From Physella acuta (lineage: Eukaryota; Mollusca; Gastropoda; Physidae), in NCBI RefSeq assembly GCF_028476545.1, contig NW_026731816.1:62001-126000 (forward strand): a DNA stretch of 64,000 nucleotides, written 5' to 3'. Under the pieces are notes generated by a model. That model made no database searches and was not told the DNA's origin. It was given only the letters and a program-made list of their open reading frames with translations. Of this stretch, positions 8,624-19,978 are shown in pieces; within the stretch, counting starts at the first letter, position 1, and each line of letters starts with the position of its first letter. The translations under genes and the position numbers were made by a program.

Positions 8624-11110
8624 TTATATCGGGAGCCAATATGTCGGGAGCCGCTTTATTTTAGAAACATATTTATGGCAATCAACACATTCATCTGGCT
8701 TATCTCCAGTATGAACTTTTCTATGTTTCCTTAAATTAGAACTCAGAGAAAACTTTTTATGACAAACATCACATTCAAATGGTTTATCTTCTAAATGAAC
8801 TTTTTTGTGTGTATTTAAACTAGAACTCTGAGAAAACTTTTTATGACAAACATCACATTCAAATGGTTTATCTCCTGAATGAACTCTTTTGTGTGTATAT
8901 AAATTACAACTATATGTAAACTTTTTATGACAAACATCACATTCAAATGGTTTATCTTCTGAATGAACTTTTTTGTGTGTATTTAAACTAGAACTCTGAG
9001 AAAACTTTTTATGACAAACATCACATTCAAATGGTTTATCTCCTGAATGAACTCTTTTGTGTCTATATAAACTAGAACTCCGAGAAAACTTTTTATGACA
9101 AACATCACATTCAAATAGTTTATCTTCTGAATGAACTCTTTTGTGTTTATATAAACTAGTACTCCAAGAAAACTTTTTATGACAAACATCACATTCAAAT
9201 GGTTTATCTTCTGAATGAACTTGTTTGTGTTCATATAAATTAGCACTATATGAAAACTTTTTATGACAAACATCACATTCAAATGGTTTATCTTCTGAAT
9301 GAACTTGTTTGTGTTCATATAAATTAACACTATATGAAAACTTTTTATGACAAACATCACATTCAAATGGTTTATCTTCTGAATGAACTTGTTTGTGTTC
9401 ATATAAATTAGCACTATATGAAAACTTTTTATGACAAACATCACATTCAAATGGTTTATCTTCTGAATGAACTTGTTTGTGTTCATATAAATTAACACTA
9501 TATGAAAACTTTTTATGACAAACATCACATTCAAATGGTTTATCTCCAGTATGAACTTTTCTATGTGTCCTTAAATTAGAACTATGAGAAAACTTTTTAT
9601 GACAAACATCACATTCAAATGGTTTATCTCCTGAATGAACTCTTTTGTGTGTATATAAATTAACACTATATGAAAACTTTTTATGACAAACATCACATTC
9701 AAATGGTTTATCTTCTGAATGAACTCTTTTGTGTCTATATAAATAATAACTCTTAGAAAACTTTTTATGACAAACATCACATTCAAATGGTTTATCTCCT
9801 GAATGAACTCTTTTGTGTCTATATAAACTAGAACTCTGAGAAAACTTTTTATGACAAACATCACATTCAAATTGTTTATCTTCTGAATGAACTTGTTTGT
9901 GTGCATATAAATTAGCACTATGTGAAAACTTTTTATGACAAACATCACATTCATATGGTTTATCTTCTGAATGAACGCTTTTGTGTTCATATAAAATAGG
10001 ACTATATGAAAACCTTTTGTGACAAACATCACATTCAAATGGTTTATCTCCTGAATGAACTGTTTTGTGTCTATATAAATTAGAACTCTTAGAAAACTTT
10101 TTATGACAAACATCACATTCATATGGCTTATCTCCTGAATGAACTTTTTTATGTTCATTTAACCTAGAACTATATGAAAACCTTTTATGACAAACAACAC
10201 ATTCAAATGGTTTATCTCCTGAATGAACTGTTTTGTGTCTATATAAATAATAACTCTTAGAAAACTTTTTATGACAAACATCACATTCATATGGCTTATC
10301 TCCTGAATGAACTTTTTTATGTTCATTTAACCTAGAACTATCTGAAAACCTTTTATGGCAAGCATCACATTCAAGTGGCCTCTCCCCTACTTGAGCTTGT
10401 TTATTCAAGTTAGATCTTTGAAAAAACTGTTCATGACAATTATGAGGATCAACAGACAGATATGTTTCATCTTCAGGGAGTTTTAGCTTTTCTTCAAGTC
10501 CATTTTGTTGTTTGTCCTCAGAATCTAAAAATTTTGTCCATAAATCTGGTTTTAAATCTTTGTTGGTTGATAAAGTTTCTAATTCTGGTATTATATCTTC
10601 GCTAGTTGATAAAGTTTCTAATTCTCGTTTTAGATCTTCACTAGTTGATTTATTTTCTAATTCTGGATTTATATCTTCAGTAGTTGATACAATTTCTAAT
10701 TCTGTGTTGGTTGATAAAGTTTCTAATTCTGGTTTTATATCTTCAGATCTTGTACATACTGCTGATACAGCAGGTTCCATATCTTTAAAAATTAAAAATC
10801 CTGTTGTTTTATCCTGAGATGTTAGAAATGTCATATGGTGTTTTACATCATCAAAAGAGGAAAATGATGTACATTCTGACTTTGTGTCTGTAGAAGATGA
10901 AAAATCTGGCGTAACAACGGTTTTATCATCCTGTGAAGCTATAAATGTCAAGTTTGGTTTGATATCAGGGAAAGTTAAAAATGATAATTCTGTTTTTATG
11001 CCAGAAGAAGATGAAAATACTGTAGATAGAAGTGGCTTCACATCTTCAGAATTTGAAAATTCTTTAAACTCATCAGACTGTAAATCTAAATCAGCAGTTG
11101 CCTCTCCCAT
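8624..11110 (-). CDS. Multi-C2H2 zinc-finger protein, 828 aa, single exon
   Basis: A single uninterrupted frame from ATG 11110-11108 to the stop at 8624. Residues 1 to about 245 are acidic and Ser/Thr-rich, with internal repeats of the type TSEDIxPELETLST, and have no recognised KRAB, ZAD or BTB domain. From about residue 248 come 20 consecutive C2H2 fingers of 28 residues (CX2CX12HX3H), joined by linkers H-S-(E/G)-D-K-P-F-E-C instead of the classical TGEKP. A degenerate 21st finger lacks its histidines at the C-terminus. It is probably a nuclear DNA-binding regulator; target unknown. Fingers 11-14 alternate two sequences (SYSVN, SYSAN), showing very recent two-finger (168-bp) duplication. 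A paralogous array lies at 1-505. The start is the first ATG of the frame; an upstream non-coding exon is possible. Confidence 0.9.
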   Translation of the reverse strand: MGEATADLDLQSDEFKEFSNSEDVKPLLSTVFSSSSGIKTELSFLTFPDIKPNLTFIASQDDKTVVTPDFSSSTDTKSECTSFSSFDDVKHHMTFLTSQDKTTGFLIFKDMEPAVSAVCTRSEDIKPELETLSTNTELEIVSTTEDINPELENKSTSEDLKRELETLSTSEDIIPELETLSTNKDLKPDLWTKFLDSEDKQQNGLEEKLKLPEDETYLSVDPHNCHEQFFQRSNLNKQAQVGERPLECDACHKRFSDSSRLNEHKKVHSGDKPYECDVCHKKFSKSYYLYRHKTVHSGDKPFECVVCHKRFSYSSRLNEHKKVHSGDKPYECDVCHKKFSKSSNLYRHKTVHSGDKPFECDVCHKRFSYSPILYEHKSVHSEDKPYECDVCHKKFSHSANLYAHKQVHSEDKQFECDVCHKKFSQSSSLYRHKRVHSGDKPFECDVCHKKFSKSYYLYRHKRVHSEDKPFECDVCHKKFSYSVNLYTHKRVHSGDKPFECDVCHKKFSHSSNLRTHRKVHTGDKPFECDVCHKKFSYSVNLYEHKQVHSEDKPFECDVCHKKFSYSANLYEHKQVHSEDKPFECDVCHKKFSYSVNLYEHKQVHSEDKPFECDVCHKKFSYSANLYEHKQVHSEDKPFECDVCHKKFSWSTSLYKHKRVHSEDKLFECDVCHKKFSRSSSLYRHKRVHSGDKPFECDVCHKKFSQSSSLNTHKKVHSEDKPFECDVCHKKFTYSCNLYTHKRVHSGDKPFECDVCHKKFSQSSSLNTHKKVHLEDKPFECDVCHKKFSLSSNLRKHRKVHTGDKPDECVDCHKYVSKIKRLPTYWLPI

Positions 11111-11944
11111 GCTGCTTCTTATAAATAAACTGAGGATTAGATATTTAAATGTTAAAGTGGTGATTATATAGATCTAGTAACTATAGTCAAAACAAAGTTT
11201 TTTCAATAAAACTTCTCAGAAGCATATTAAAACATCTTAGAAATGAATTTAGATAGCTTAAAGTTAACACAATCAATAAACAATTTTAAAAATAAAATAA
11301 TTAATGTATTGTATATGCCTAAGAGTGGCGGATTATGGTAGAAAATAAAATCAAACTTAAAAATTTTTTTTGTTTTATACAATATTTGTACAAAATTAAC
11401 ATGCCATGCTTTTTAAATTGACAGAAGGTAAGTATACCATGTTACAAAAACTGCAATCATAACAATTCATATTTTCACTTTAAAAAATGAAAAGAAATAA
11501 AACAATCGTCAATGAGGAAAGCGCAACGCTTTACGTTTTTAAAATATGGGGCGACATGACAAATAATAAATCTGGCCAAATGATTGGCTTTGGGCGCAGT
11601 ACACATCTAAACGCGCCTTGTTTTTCACAAGATTATAATAAAATGGCATTAATGGGGAGGGGGGGGGGGGGTATATATGACTGGCATAGTGACCACAAAT
11701 AAGGACATGAGAATTATTCCCTAACCGTTGTTTAATCACACACGGCATAACATTAGAATCATAGTTTAGAAGTTTATTTGATTGTAAGATCATTTTAAAA
11801 CAAGAATATACAAAGCTACTTTTACTAAAGTGTCGCGAGATAAATAAAGAAATTAGGTCAAAAGTACACCTTACTATTCTTAATTAACAGACTAAGGTAA
11901 TCTATGGTTTTATGTACATAAAATCTGCAGAGGCTAGTAATGTT
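11111..11944. other. Upstream flank of the zinc-finger gene
   Basis: AT-rich, presumably promoter and 5' UTR of the minus-strand zinc-finger gene. A 13-base G run sits at 11659-11671. I see no gene; the overlapping open frames at 11487-11793 lack any conserved pattern. Confidence 0.5.
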
Positions 11945-12680
11945 AAAAAGCCAGTAGTGATCTCCCCTAAGCTTTCTTGAATTTTCTTATATAACACTAC
12001 GGGGGATTGGCAACTCGGGATATACAATATATAGACATGATTTTTAAATCCATGTTTAAGTACTTAAACTTTTTAAAATAGAATAGAATCTTGTAGAAAA
12101 AAGAATTGCGCACCAAGGAAACGCGAAACAAAATGTGTATAATAGTGCGGAATATTATTAGTACTTTATATATTCACATGCATTTTTGAGAAATTGGAAA
12201 TAGCCTCCATTACTACTTCTGGTCAACGGAAATTACTCTAAATTTGAAAGAAGGTGGAAAATTAGATCTTTTACTTACATATGAAATTTCATTTGGCTAT
12301 CTGAAACAGAACTCAAGTTATAGGCTTTTGAAAAATTTAAAGTAGAATAAGTTCCACTTCCGGTTAATCAGAAATCGCTGAAAAGTTGATACAGAACTAG
12401 AAATTTGATATACTTATATATGAAATTTTATCAACTGTACTCCAGTTATCGTGATCACAGACACACATACACTGAAAGAATTGCAAAGGCCAGTTTCTCA
12501 GACTCGATTATGCATAAAACGTCAAAAATTTGATAAATGTGGGTTTATAATTTTTGCCCGATTAAAGTAAGTCTTCTATACTCCAGATGAAGGACTGAGG
12601 TGAAAAACTGAAAACCGTCACAATTTCATGCGATTTTTGTGCACTATCAGAATACTTTCTCTATACCCTGTATACGAGAA
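11945..12680 (+). mobile_element. Non-autonomous dispersed element, about 720 bp, copy 1
   Basis: Matches the reverse complement of 25886-26590 along most of its length (blocks GATCTCCCCTAA, ATGATTTTTAAATCCA, ATAGTGCGGAA, CTACTTC.GGTCAA, CTGAGGTG.AAAAC). At the right end is a palindromic tip, CTTTCTCTATA-n-TATACGAGAAAG. No reading frame of note. A third partial copy is at 7635-7880. The superfamily is unknown; the palindromic tip suggests a structured terminus. Confidence 0.75.
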
Positions 12681-13833
12681 AGAAAAAAAGGGTGACATAT
12701 CAAATTTTTGTAATTAGTTGGCATTTTTAGAAGGATTCACATTTTGAAAGCTACAAAAATGTTACAAAATTTTATTGATGTGCGTGTTTTAAAACATCAG
12801 TAGTAAAACATTTCAGTAATAAATAAAGATTAACGATGTTTTTACTTGATGCAACCAAGCTCATTTACTAAAGCAGCCATCTTGTTTAAGCTAGAGATTC
12901 AAGGGAAACCACCCTAATTTACAGTTGGCAGCTGTTTATATAGCAAATCTTGCTCGCAAAATAGGCTGTTTAAAGTTAATTTCTGGCTTATATTGATATA
13001 TTTGGACATTGATTTTGGTTTATTATTCAATTATCTATTACTATTATATTTGACACAAAACTATTAGTATTACTCGCTACCTTGGAGGTGTGGATCGTTG
13101 CTAACATCAATATGATGTCCACACCAGATGCATGACTTTCAAAGATTTTTTCATCTTAGCTCCAGTGACCTTCTTACAATTAGTTTTTAAAACGTTTACC
13201 AAGAGCAAAAATGTTGGTTTTTCACGGTATACAAACAAGCTATAGGTGGCAGGGCAAAATATGCCAGAAAAACATTTTAAAATTTGCTTTGAAGAAGGAA
13301 GGTATATTTAAAAGTTGGTACCATTAAAAATGATAGAACTTTTAAAATATTAGCCCGGGAAGTAGAAAAATGAATTGAAGATTGAAGAACTATTAGGTTT
13401 ATCAGTCTATTAAAAAATATATCCAATATATAATACAACATAATTAGTTTAAAATGTTAGTACAATCTCTAGGCCTACCCCCATGCATGTAAACCACAAT
13501 ACAAACAACTCTGTAGTGGCAGTGGTCACTTTTTCTACTGTTGGTAATACAGAAATGTGTAGAAATATCTAAGAATTTTTTTTTAGCAGGCCTGAACTAT
13601 AACAAGTGGTAGGCGTACAACACAAATGTACACTGTCGTATGCCTGCTTTTACAACATACCCAGGTATATGGCTAATTTCCACATCAAAATCTAAAACCT
13701 TATGTTGCACCATTTCACCACCAATGTCCCCCACCTTGATATGCGCGATGACATAAAAAAAAATATTGTGGAAATTCGTAAGTAACATCGCAGGATTACA
13801 GAAACATTTTTACTAAGAAATCACTTCAGAAGT
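12681..13833. other. Intergenic, with one dispersed repeat
   Basis: 12936-13060 resembles 37868-37988 (shared GTTTAAAGTTAATTTCTGGC and following block), an old dispersed repeat. Nothing else recognised. Confidence 0.5.
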
Positions 13834-14108
13834 GGGGTTGGTATGGTCGAGTCGGTAAAGCTCATGGTTGCTAAACCGATATGTCTCGAGTTTGAACACT
13901 CTGGCAGATGAGGCTCGTTAGCAGAGGACAGCCACTCTTCTAGGAGAGACTACTCCAAAATCAAACAACTTCTGCCTTGTAGTTTGTTCTTGGGTGGACA
14001 AAAGCTATGGAAGCAAATCCAAAAAGAAAAGCAGGAAGAAATCTGAGTCAATGGCCTCAATGGCGCATAACCAGTTGACATGTATATTTCATTATGAAGA
14101 AGAAGATT
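13834..14108 (+). mobile_element. tRNA-derived SINE, family 1, copy a
   Basis: The head resembles a tRNA gene with an A box (GGTCGAGTCGGTAAAGC) and a B-box-like GAGTTTGAACAC. A conserved body (CAAAAGCTATGGAAGCAAAT, TCAATGGCGCATAACCAGTT) follows and ends in GAAGAAGAAGA. Full-length relatives are at 14984 and 54558. Such elements are transcribed by RNA polymerase III and moved by a LINE in trans. Confidence 0.85.
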
Positions 14109-14983
14109 TCAGAAGTAACTATGCTAATACTAATGTCAGAGATGTAGCGCCCCACCTCCCCCCAAAGCAAATAGCTGATTTTTTTTACAAGTGGTGGGAG
14201 GAGAAAATAGGATGAGTGCAGTGACAGCAGCAATTTTCACAAACACTGCATTTCAAGGTTTTTTAAAAATTTCAAGGACCTTTTACAACTTAAAAAACAA
14301 CTATAGATAGATCGTGTAAAAAAAATTATAGCAGGCCTACATATTTTGTTTGAAGGCCCAAAACCAGACACGTTTTTTCAAAATTTTGCTTAACAGTAAA
14401 GTGACTTTCTTAGAATTTGGTTTTTAAAAAATGATTATCACGTGAAAAATGGCAGATTTTAAGCGTATTTTTATGCTACCTGAAGATGACAAAGCTATTT
14501 TTGCCAGAAAAAAATTTATCAAACATAAACATGGGTAAAGTTTTAAGTTGCTTAAAAACTTAAAATATCTATCTGTAAGGTTCCAAACTTGCACTGTTAG
14601 GTAGGGTATTATTAGATTGATCTGTTTCTGAATTAAAACTGTAAATATTCTGTACTCATTTTGAGAAAAAAAATCACCCACATGTCACGTAAACAATATT
14701 TTTTTGTGAGGGACGTCATTGCTATCCTCTGTCACTGCTTAAGTAAGTGTTCTTTTTACTAGACACTTTTTTTTTACCTATTTTGCTAGCGTAATTAGGC
14801 TAATTAAGTCTCATTATGGATCTTTCACCTGGCTTTTTGATTATACTATGACTCTAAAAGCCCCTAAACCACAATGATCTATTATTTTGTTTTTTAATTT
14901 GTGTTAATCCTTGAAATTATTGCGAGTTGGCCTTTGTGTGCTTATTTATGCCTAATTATTTGTTGTTTTCAAATGTGTTATAA
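14109..14983. other. Intergenic, nothing recognised
   Basis: AT-rich sequence between two SINE copies with no convincing gene or repeat. Short open frames here lack any family signature. Confidence 0.4.
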
Positions 14984-15241
14984 GGGGTTGGCGTGGTAGA
15001 GTCAGTAAAGCCCATGGTTGCTAAACCGAAAAGTCTCGAGTTCGAACCCTCAGGCAGATAAGGCTCGTTAGCTGGGGACAGCCACCCTTCTAGGAGAGAC
15101 AACTCCAAAATTAAACAACTGCTGCCTTGTACTTTGTTCTTGGTTGGACAAAGGCTATGGAAGCAAATCCAAAAAGAAAAGCAGGCTGAAATCGGAGTCA
15201 ATGGCCTCAATGGCGCATAACCAGTTGACACGTAACGCTTA
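14984..15241 (+). mobile_element. tRNA-derived SINE, family 1, copy b
   Basis: Same head and body as copy a, with a better B box (GAGTTCGAACCC). It ends in the family tail start GACACGTAACGCTTAATTG and runs directly into a third SINE head at 15249. Confidence 0.88.
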
Positions 15242-15248
15242 ATTGTGT

Positions 15249-15382
15249 TGGAGGCGTGGTCGAGTCGGCAAAAAGTTCATGGTTGATAAATTCGAACAAA
15301 GTCTCAAGTTCAAACCCACTGGCAGATAAATCTCGATCCCCTTCAACACTAATAATTAAGAACAAAGAAGAAGAAGAAAAAT
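15249..15382 (+). mobile_element. tRNA-derived SINE, family 1, short copy c (head plus tail)
   Basis: A head with the A box GGCGTGGTCGAGTCGGC and a B-box-like CAAGTTCAAACCC is followed at once by the family tail (CAACACTAATAATTAAGAAC, then a GAAGAAGAAG run), without the body. It looks like a SINE nested in or recombined with the tail of copy b. Confidence 0.75.
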
Positions 15383-15392
15383 GTGTTATAGC

Positions 15393-17321
15393 TTAAGGAC
15401 ATGGGCGGGTGTACTTTTCGTCATAAATCCACTAAATCATCGATTTCCCACTTTTACTTGATCTATACAGAATAACCATCGTTGAATCTAAAAATGGCAT
15501 TGTTATGACCCTAAAAACAGTATTTATTTATGAAAAACCGGGTTCAATGTAGTGTGTACAGGGTCTTTTGTTTAATTTTTTGGTAAAAATAGCAATTTTT
15601 CGACCTAGAAAAGTACTATTAGGCTTCGCGGAAACCTAATGTGTTTCATATCAATGGAAAGGCTGTGACCTCCTTTCTTTATTTGTTCTAAAATTAAATG
15701 ACCAATCAAAATACCTATTTTAATGTGATTATTTTTCTACGTCATAAAGTTGTTTATTTTACTCAGTCGGGTTTTTCCGGTATGCAAATTTTTGACCTCA
15801 ATTTTTTCATTGGCATACAACTGCGGAAGCTAGTTAGCGATTGGTCGTTTCGCTTCGGAAATAAACATTCCCTTAGTTTCAGCACGTTGCTAAGTTTGAT
15901 CTAGTTTTGTTTCTCTAAGCTTCTATGAAATACTTACATTATTTTAACATATAATTATTGCAATTACATATACTATTAACAGTTTAGACTAGTTTGTGTG
16001 AATTATCATAAGCAGAGAGACGATTTAATTTGTTTCTCTTTCGATAATGGGTAGAACAAAACACTCGCTAAAAATAGATACACACATCTAACTAATTTAC
16101 TAAAGCTAGAGCACGTCCGAATGCAACTGATTGCAGCTACCTCTACTCAATCTAGCACTATTCAGACAAGCACTGGTGCAGATGTAATATGCACATTTAC
16201 TAAGAAACTGCGGCAATGTAAGACACAGTTTTTACAGACAGAAGAAAGCACTGTTACATCTAGTACTGGTAGTGCTAATTGTAAACCACAGCCATGCAGA
16301 ATTATTGTCGAATGTGATTTGCTTCTTGATGTTATCAATATATTTCCTCGCCCACTGTGATGTAGTGGCTACTATTGATGAAAAAAGTGTAAAGGGTTTG
16401 CTTCAAGCATGGTGTGGCAGTAATAAAAATGTTGTAAACCGTAAGCATACAACTGCAAAAGAATCCAGAACAAGGCCTTTCACAATAAACAAAGACATCA
16501 TCTTATCATAATTGGCTTTAGACATGAGACCATGCAAAATATACTGCTGTTTCTGCGATAGAATAATTCAATTTTGGGCCCAGGCATGCTATGGCATTGC
16601 TGTCAAAAGAAGGAAACCATAGTCGAAGACCCAGCTTTACTACAGCTTTAGGTAAAACAAACAGCGCCAGAAAAAAAGAAAACTAGCAGCTGAAAAAGCT
16701 CAGAAGGAATATATTCAGCAGCACCATACTTCAGGCTATAAATGTGGTCGATTTTAGTGACATACAGCGATAAATTTTAATTTTTTGCAACTTTTTGTTA
16801 GTTTTTTGCGTTTTTCTCAGTTTGGTGTTTATTTGTACAATTGTTGAAATAACTTTGTTAATAATTAAAAGAACTGAACTAAATTTGCTCGAGTTACTCT
16901 TTATATATATTCAAATAAAACTGATAGAACACTTTTGGATATTTGGTAAAAAAAAAAAAAATTTTTTTGTTGAAATAGTGAAAAAATTGGACGAAATAAT
17001 GTAATTTTTTACAGTGATGTTTGAAAAAAAAAAGTTTAAAAAAAACTATTTTCTTTTTTGAAAATGTAATATATCAGAAGTCTTAAACACATGTGTCTGC
17101 AGACTATATTAAGTTTTCATGAAATTTGTACAAACCATTTTTGAGTTATTTCCATTTAAAAATTGTCAATAAAATCCAATATGGCCACCGTCACCATGGC
17201 AACGGAAGATTTAAAAAATATTTTTATGCTTAACTCTTTGAGTTATAACTATTAGCCAAGTATTACATCTTTAGACTCGGAAAAAAGGAAGTTGGTACTC
17301 ATCACCCGCCCATGCCCTTAA
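15393..17321 (+). mobile_element. TTAA-target DNA transposon, Kolobok/PF20700-like, decayed
   Basis: Bounded by TTAA target duplications (15393-15396 and 17318-17321). The 15-bp terminal inverted repeats are GGACATGGGCGGGTG (15397) and CACCCGCCCATGCCC (17303-17317), with one mismatch. TTAA duplications are typical of Kolobok and piggyBac. Inside, at about 16121-16511, two overlapping frames carry pieces (RIIVECDLLLDVIN; EKSVKGLLQAWC; RPFTINKDIILS) that resemble the Mutator-like transposase domain seen in invertebrate Kolobok-type proteins. The pieces are in different frames, so the transposase is disrupted by at least one frameshift and several stops. Total length is about 1.93 kb. The transposase assignment is from remembered family patterns and is the weaker part; the termini are clear. 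Confidence 0.7.
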
Positions 17322-17414
17322 TTAATTTTTGTTAATTCTTATTGATTTCATAGATTTTAATTAGTTTAAGTTTAATATAATATTATTCTCACTGTTCTTT
17401 GTTGATATTCTTTT

Positions 17415-18542
17415 ATTAGGCTAAATAATGTTTATATTATTAAGATTTAAGAGGTCTGAAAAATTAAATGATTTTAGTGTTGGGTCTAGGCTTACATTAC
17501 TAATTAGAATTATTAATTAGAACTTGGGCTAACAAAGTACTTGGACTAGATTTGGAACACGCTCATACTGTGCTTTGAGTTTTCTCTCACCAGTTTACAA
17601 AAGAACACAGGTGGGCTGCAATGTTTGTAATTTGCCTATATCTTTCGGTCACAGGCGATCATTTTAATGTGATAGGCCTCTTAATTTTATAGGCCTGATG
17701 AATTGTATTTGATAGGTTAACTTTTCTAGTTGACAAAACTACTTGAGTGAGCATCTGTCTGTCACTACGCAAGCGAGATGCATGTCATGGGCACTGCCAG
17801 TGATGCTGATTAGAATGCGTTTCTCGATAATTTGATCAATTTTAATGTGATTACAGTTAAAAAAAATAGATACAAATCTTAACAATATTTTAAACTCAGC
17901 ATGGACAAAGCTTTGTGAATAACACACAGGTTTCAAGTCCAGTAAGGGAGGAGGGATAGATTCATTTTACAATGACATAGCTATCATTTATAAATTGCCC
18001 TGATTAAACATTACTAAAACACACTAATTAAGCCTAATCTAAACTGAAATAAACATGCATATGAATATCTTTTAAAAGTTTAGATCTAGATCTATATTAA
18101 ATATTCTTAAACATTTAAAACGTGATTATTTTTGGATCATTCATTAGCCTATATTAAAAAAATAGTAAATATGTTACATGACATAACCAAGTTACGAGCA
18201 TCCTTGCAATTATGTTTTATTGACACATACCGACACTCCACCCTCCCCTCACTTGATCCTTACTAACTTCCAAGGTCCCTCTCCTGTCAATTTTGTGGAC
18301 CAGATTTAAGAATGATTGTCACGGAAAAAGCTGTCCCAGCTAAGCTAAAAAGCACCAATAATTAAAATTCTGTATTTTAGCCCCAAATTTACAAATTAGC
18401 TAAAACCATCAAATGTAGTTAGTAGTTAGAGATAGGGTAAAGGAGGGCGTTACGAGCCGTGTGGTATTAAGCCCCAAACAACACCCCACCCCCACAAAAC
18501 CCCCAATAACACTGCTAATCTACTTCTGAGGTAACAACCACT
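17415..18542. repeat. 1.13-kb dispersed repeat, copy B
   Basis: Near-identical to 4486-5619. Begins about 95 bp after the TTAA transposon and ends at CTGAGGTAACAACCAC, followed by unrelated sequence. Confidence 0.85.
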
Positions 18543-19978
18543 GCTGTTCTTTGATAACAGAGAAGCAGAGGATTCATTTTATGTAATTTATGACCCACTT
18601 GGTCCAATAGGGAGAGGACGAGACAGGATTTAATCCCACTGCTCTTTCCCTAAAATTTCTCATCTCCATAAAACCATTTTGTGAACTTTTTTTTTCCAAA
18701 TAGACATAACTTGGGAAACTTCACTTTGTAATAAACCAAATGAGTTTTTCAAGCCCATTCTTTGTTCCTGTATTAGAGCATTGGTTGTTGTACATTTTAA
18801 CACTATTTTTATAGCTATGGCTAGAATAGTTTTATTTTGGTGAATTTTATTTTGCACAGTGATTATTGGTGCCAAAACAAAATGGCCGACATTTGTCCCA
18901 TTTTACCATGCTATAAAGTTTTTATCATTATCAGAGTAAAACTTGACTGATCATTACCATAATGGTTTTATTTGTTAGATAATAACTAAATCTACATGAA
19001 TACATTAATTTTGTCCACTAGCTTGCCTGTTCAGAAAAGTTATAACAGATACTGTTATGTGGCTCTTGATACCCTATGTGCAAGTTTCTCATTGATTAGA
19101 CCACTGAATATGACACTGGTTTAGGAATAATTAACACAAAATGTATTAATTGTTAAACAGACTTGTGTCTAAATGATAGAAATACAATTCTAACCTGCTA
19201 AAAAGTAAAAATTCAGCCATCTGATGTTAGCCAGGTAATTTTTAAAATGGTACACATACTTATTACCCCTAAGGGGCTATACAGCCGACTCAGCCCCCAC
19301 CTGTTTCTAACCAACCATAAAACTTCTAATCTCTTTGTAGGTAACAGGACATACACACCAGGAAGGTCTAGGTCGGTGTTGTATCTCGTGCAAATTTACT
19401 CACAACACGACTACACACTATGGTGGTATCCAGGACTAAAGCTGCGACACTCGCATAGAGTTGGATTTATTTGTTAGATCATTGTGCTTCAAATTCTGTT
19501 TCAATATTGGGATTAGATGGATATAATGTTGGAATTCAGTTAGTTTGTTACATTTTATTGATCTAAATGTCGTGTACCATCAGAAACTAAATTGGTTGAC
19601 AAGACACATGTGTAGGCTAAAGAATGACCTCTAGATCGAGCCAAACATGGCTGGTTAAGGTTGACAAACAGTGATTTTTAAATTTCACGGTGATGCTTTT
19701 ATAAAGGATTTTATTTTGTGCTTTCTTTGGGATTATTTTGTGTGATGTGAATATTCAAAAGTAATTTGTAAGTAGTATGCTTTTCACATTCAACCATTTT
19801 AACAGTTTGCGATAGATCTGCGGCCGGGCTGATTAATTTACATTTAGCGAAACTACACACTACACGGCGCCCTCAGGCCGTTGTTTCAGCATGCCCTTCT
19901 AGTCAATTATAGACAACGATAGAATCAATACATGTGGCCAATACACCGATTTTTATTTAATAATCTTCAAAAGCCATT
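18543..19978. other. Intergenic, nothing convincing
   Basis: Moderately AT-rich; no splice-bounded open exon or repeat recognised. A short open frame at 19247-19477 has no family signature. Confidence 0.4.

Noticed and set aside
8983-10158. Two long minus-strand frames with repeated MNVMFVIKSF
   Set aside because: Frame-shifted shadow of the zinc-finger array, in which 84-bp repeats keep alternative frames open.
10512-11171. Plus-strand frames rich in SLVDKVSNS
   Set aside because: Antisense shadow of the repeated acidic N-terminus of the zinc-finger protein.
19247-19477. 76-codon frame with an internal acceptor-like site
   Set aside because: No conserved motif, and the other frames here close quickly.
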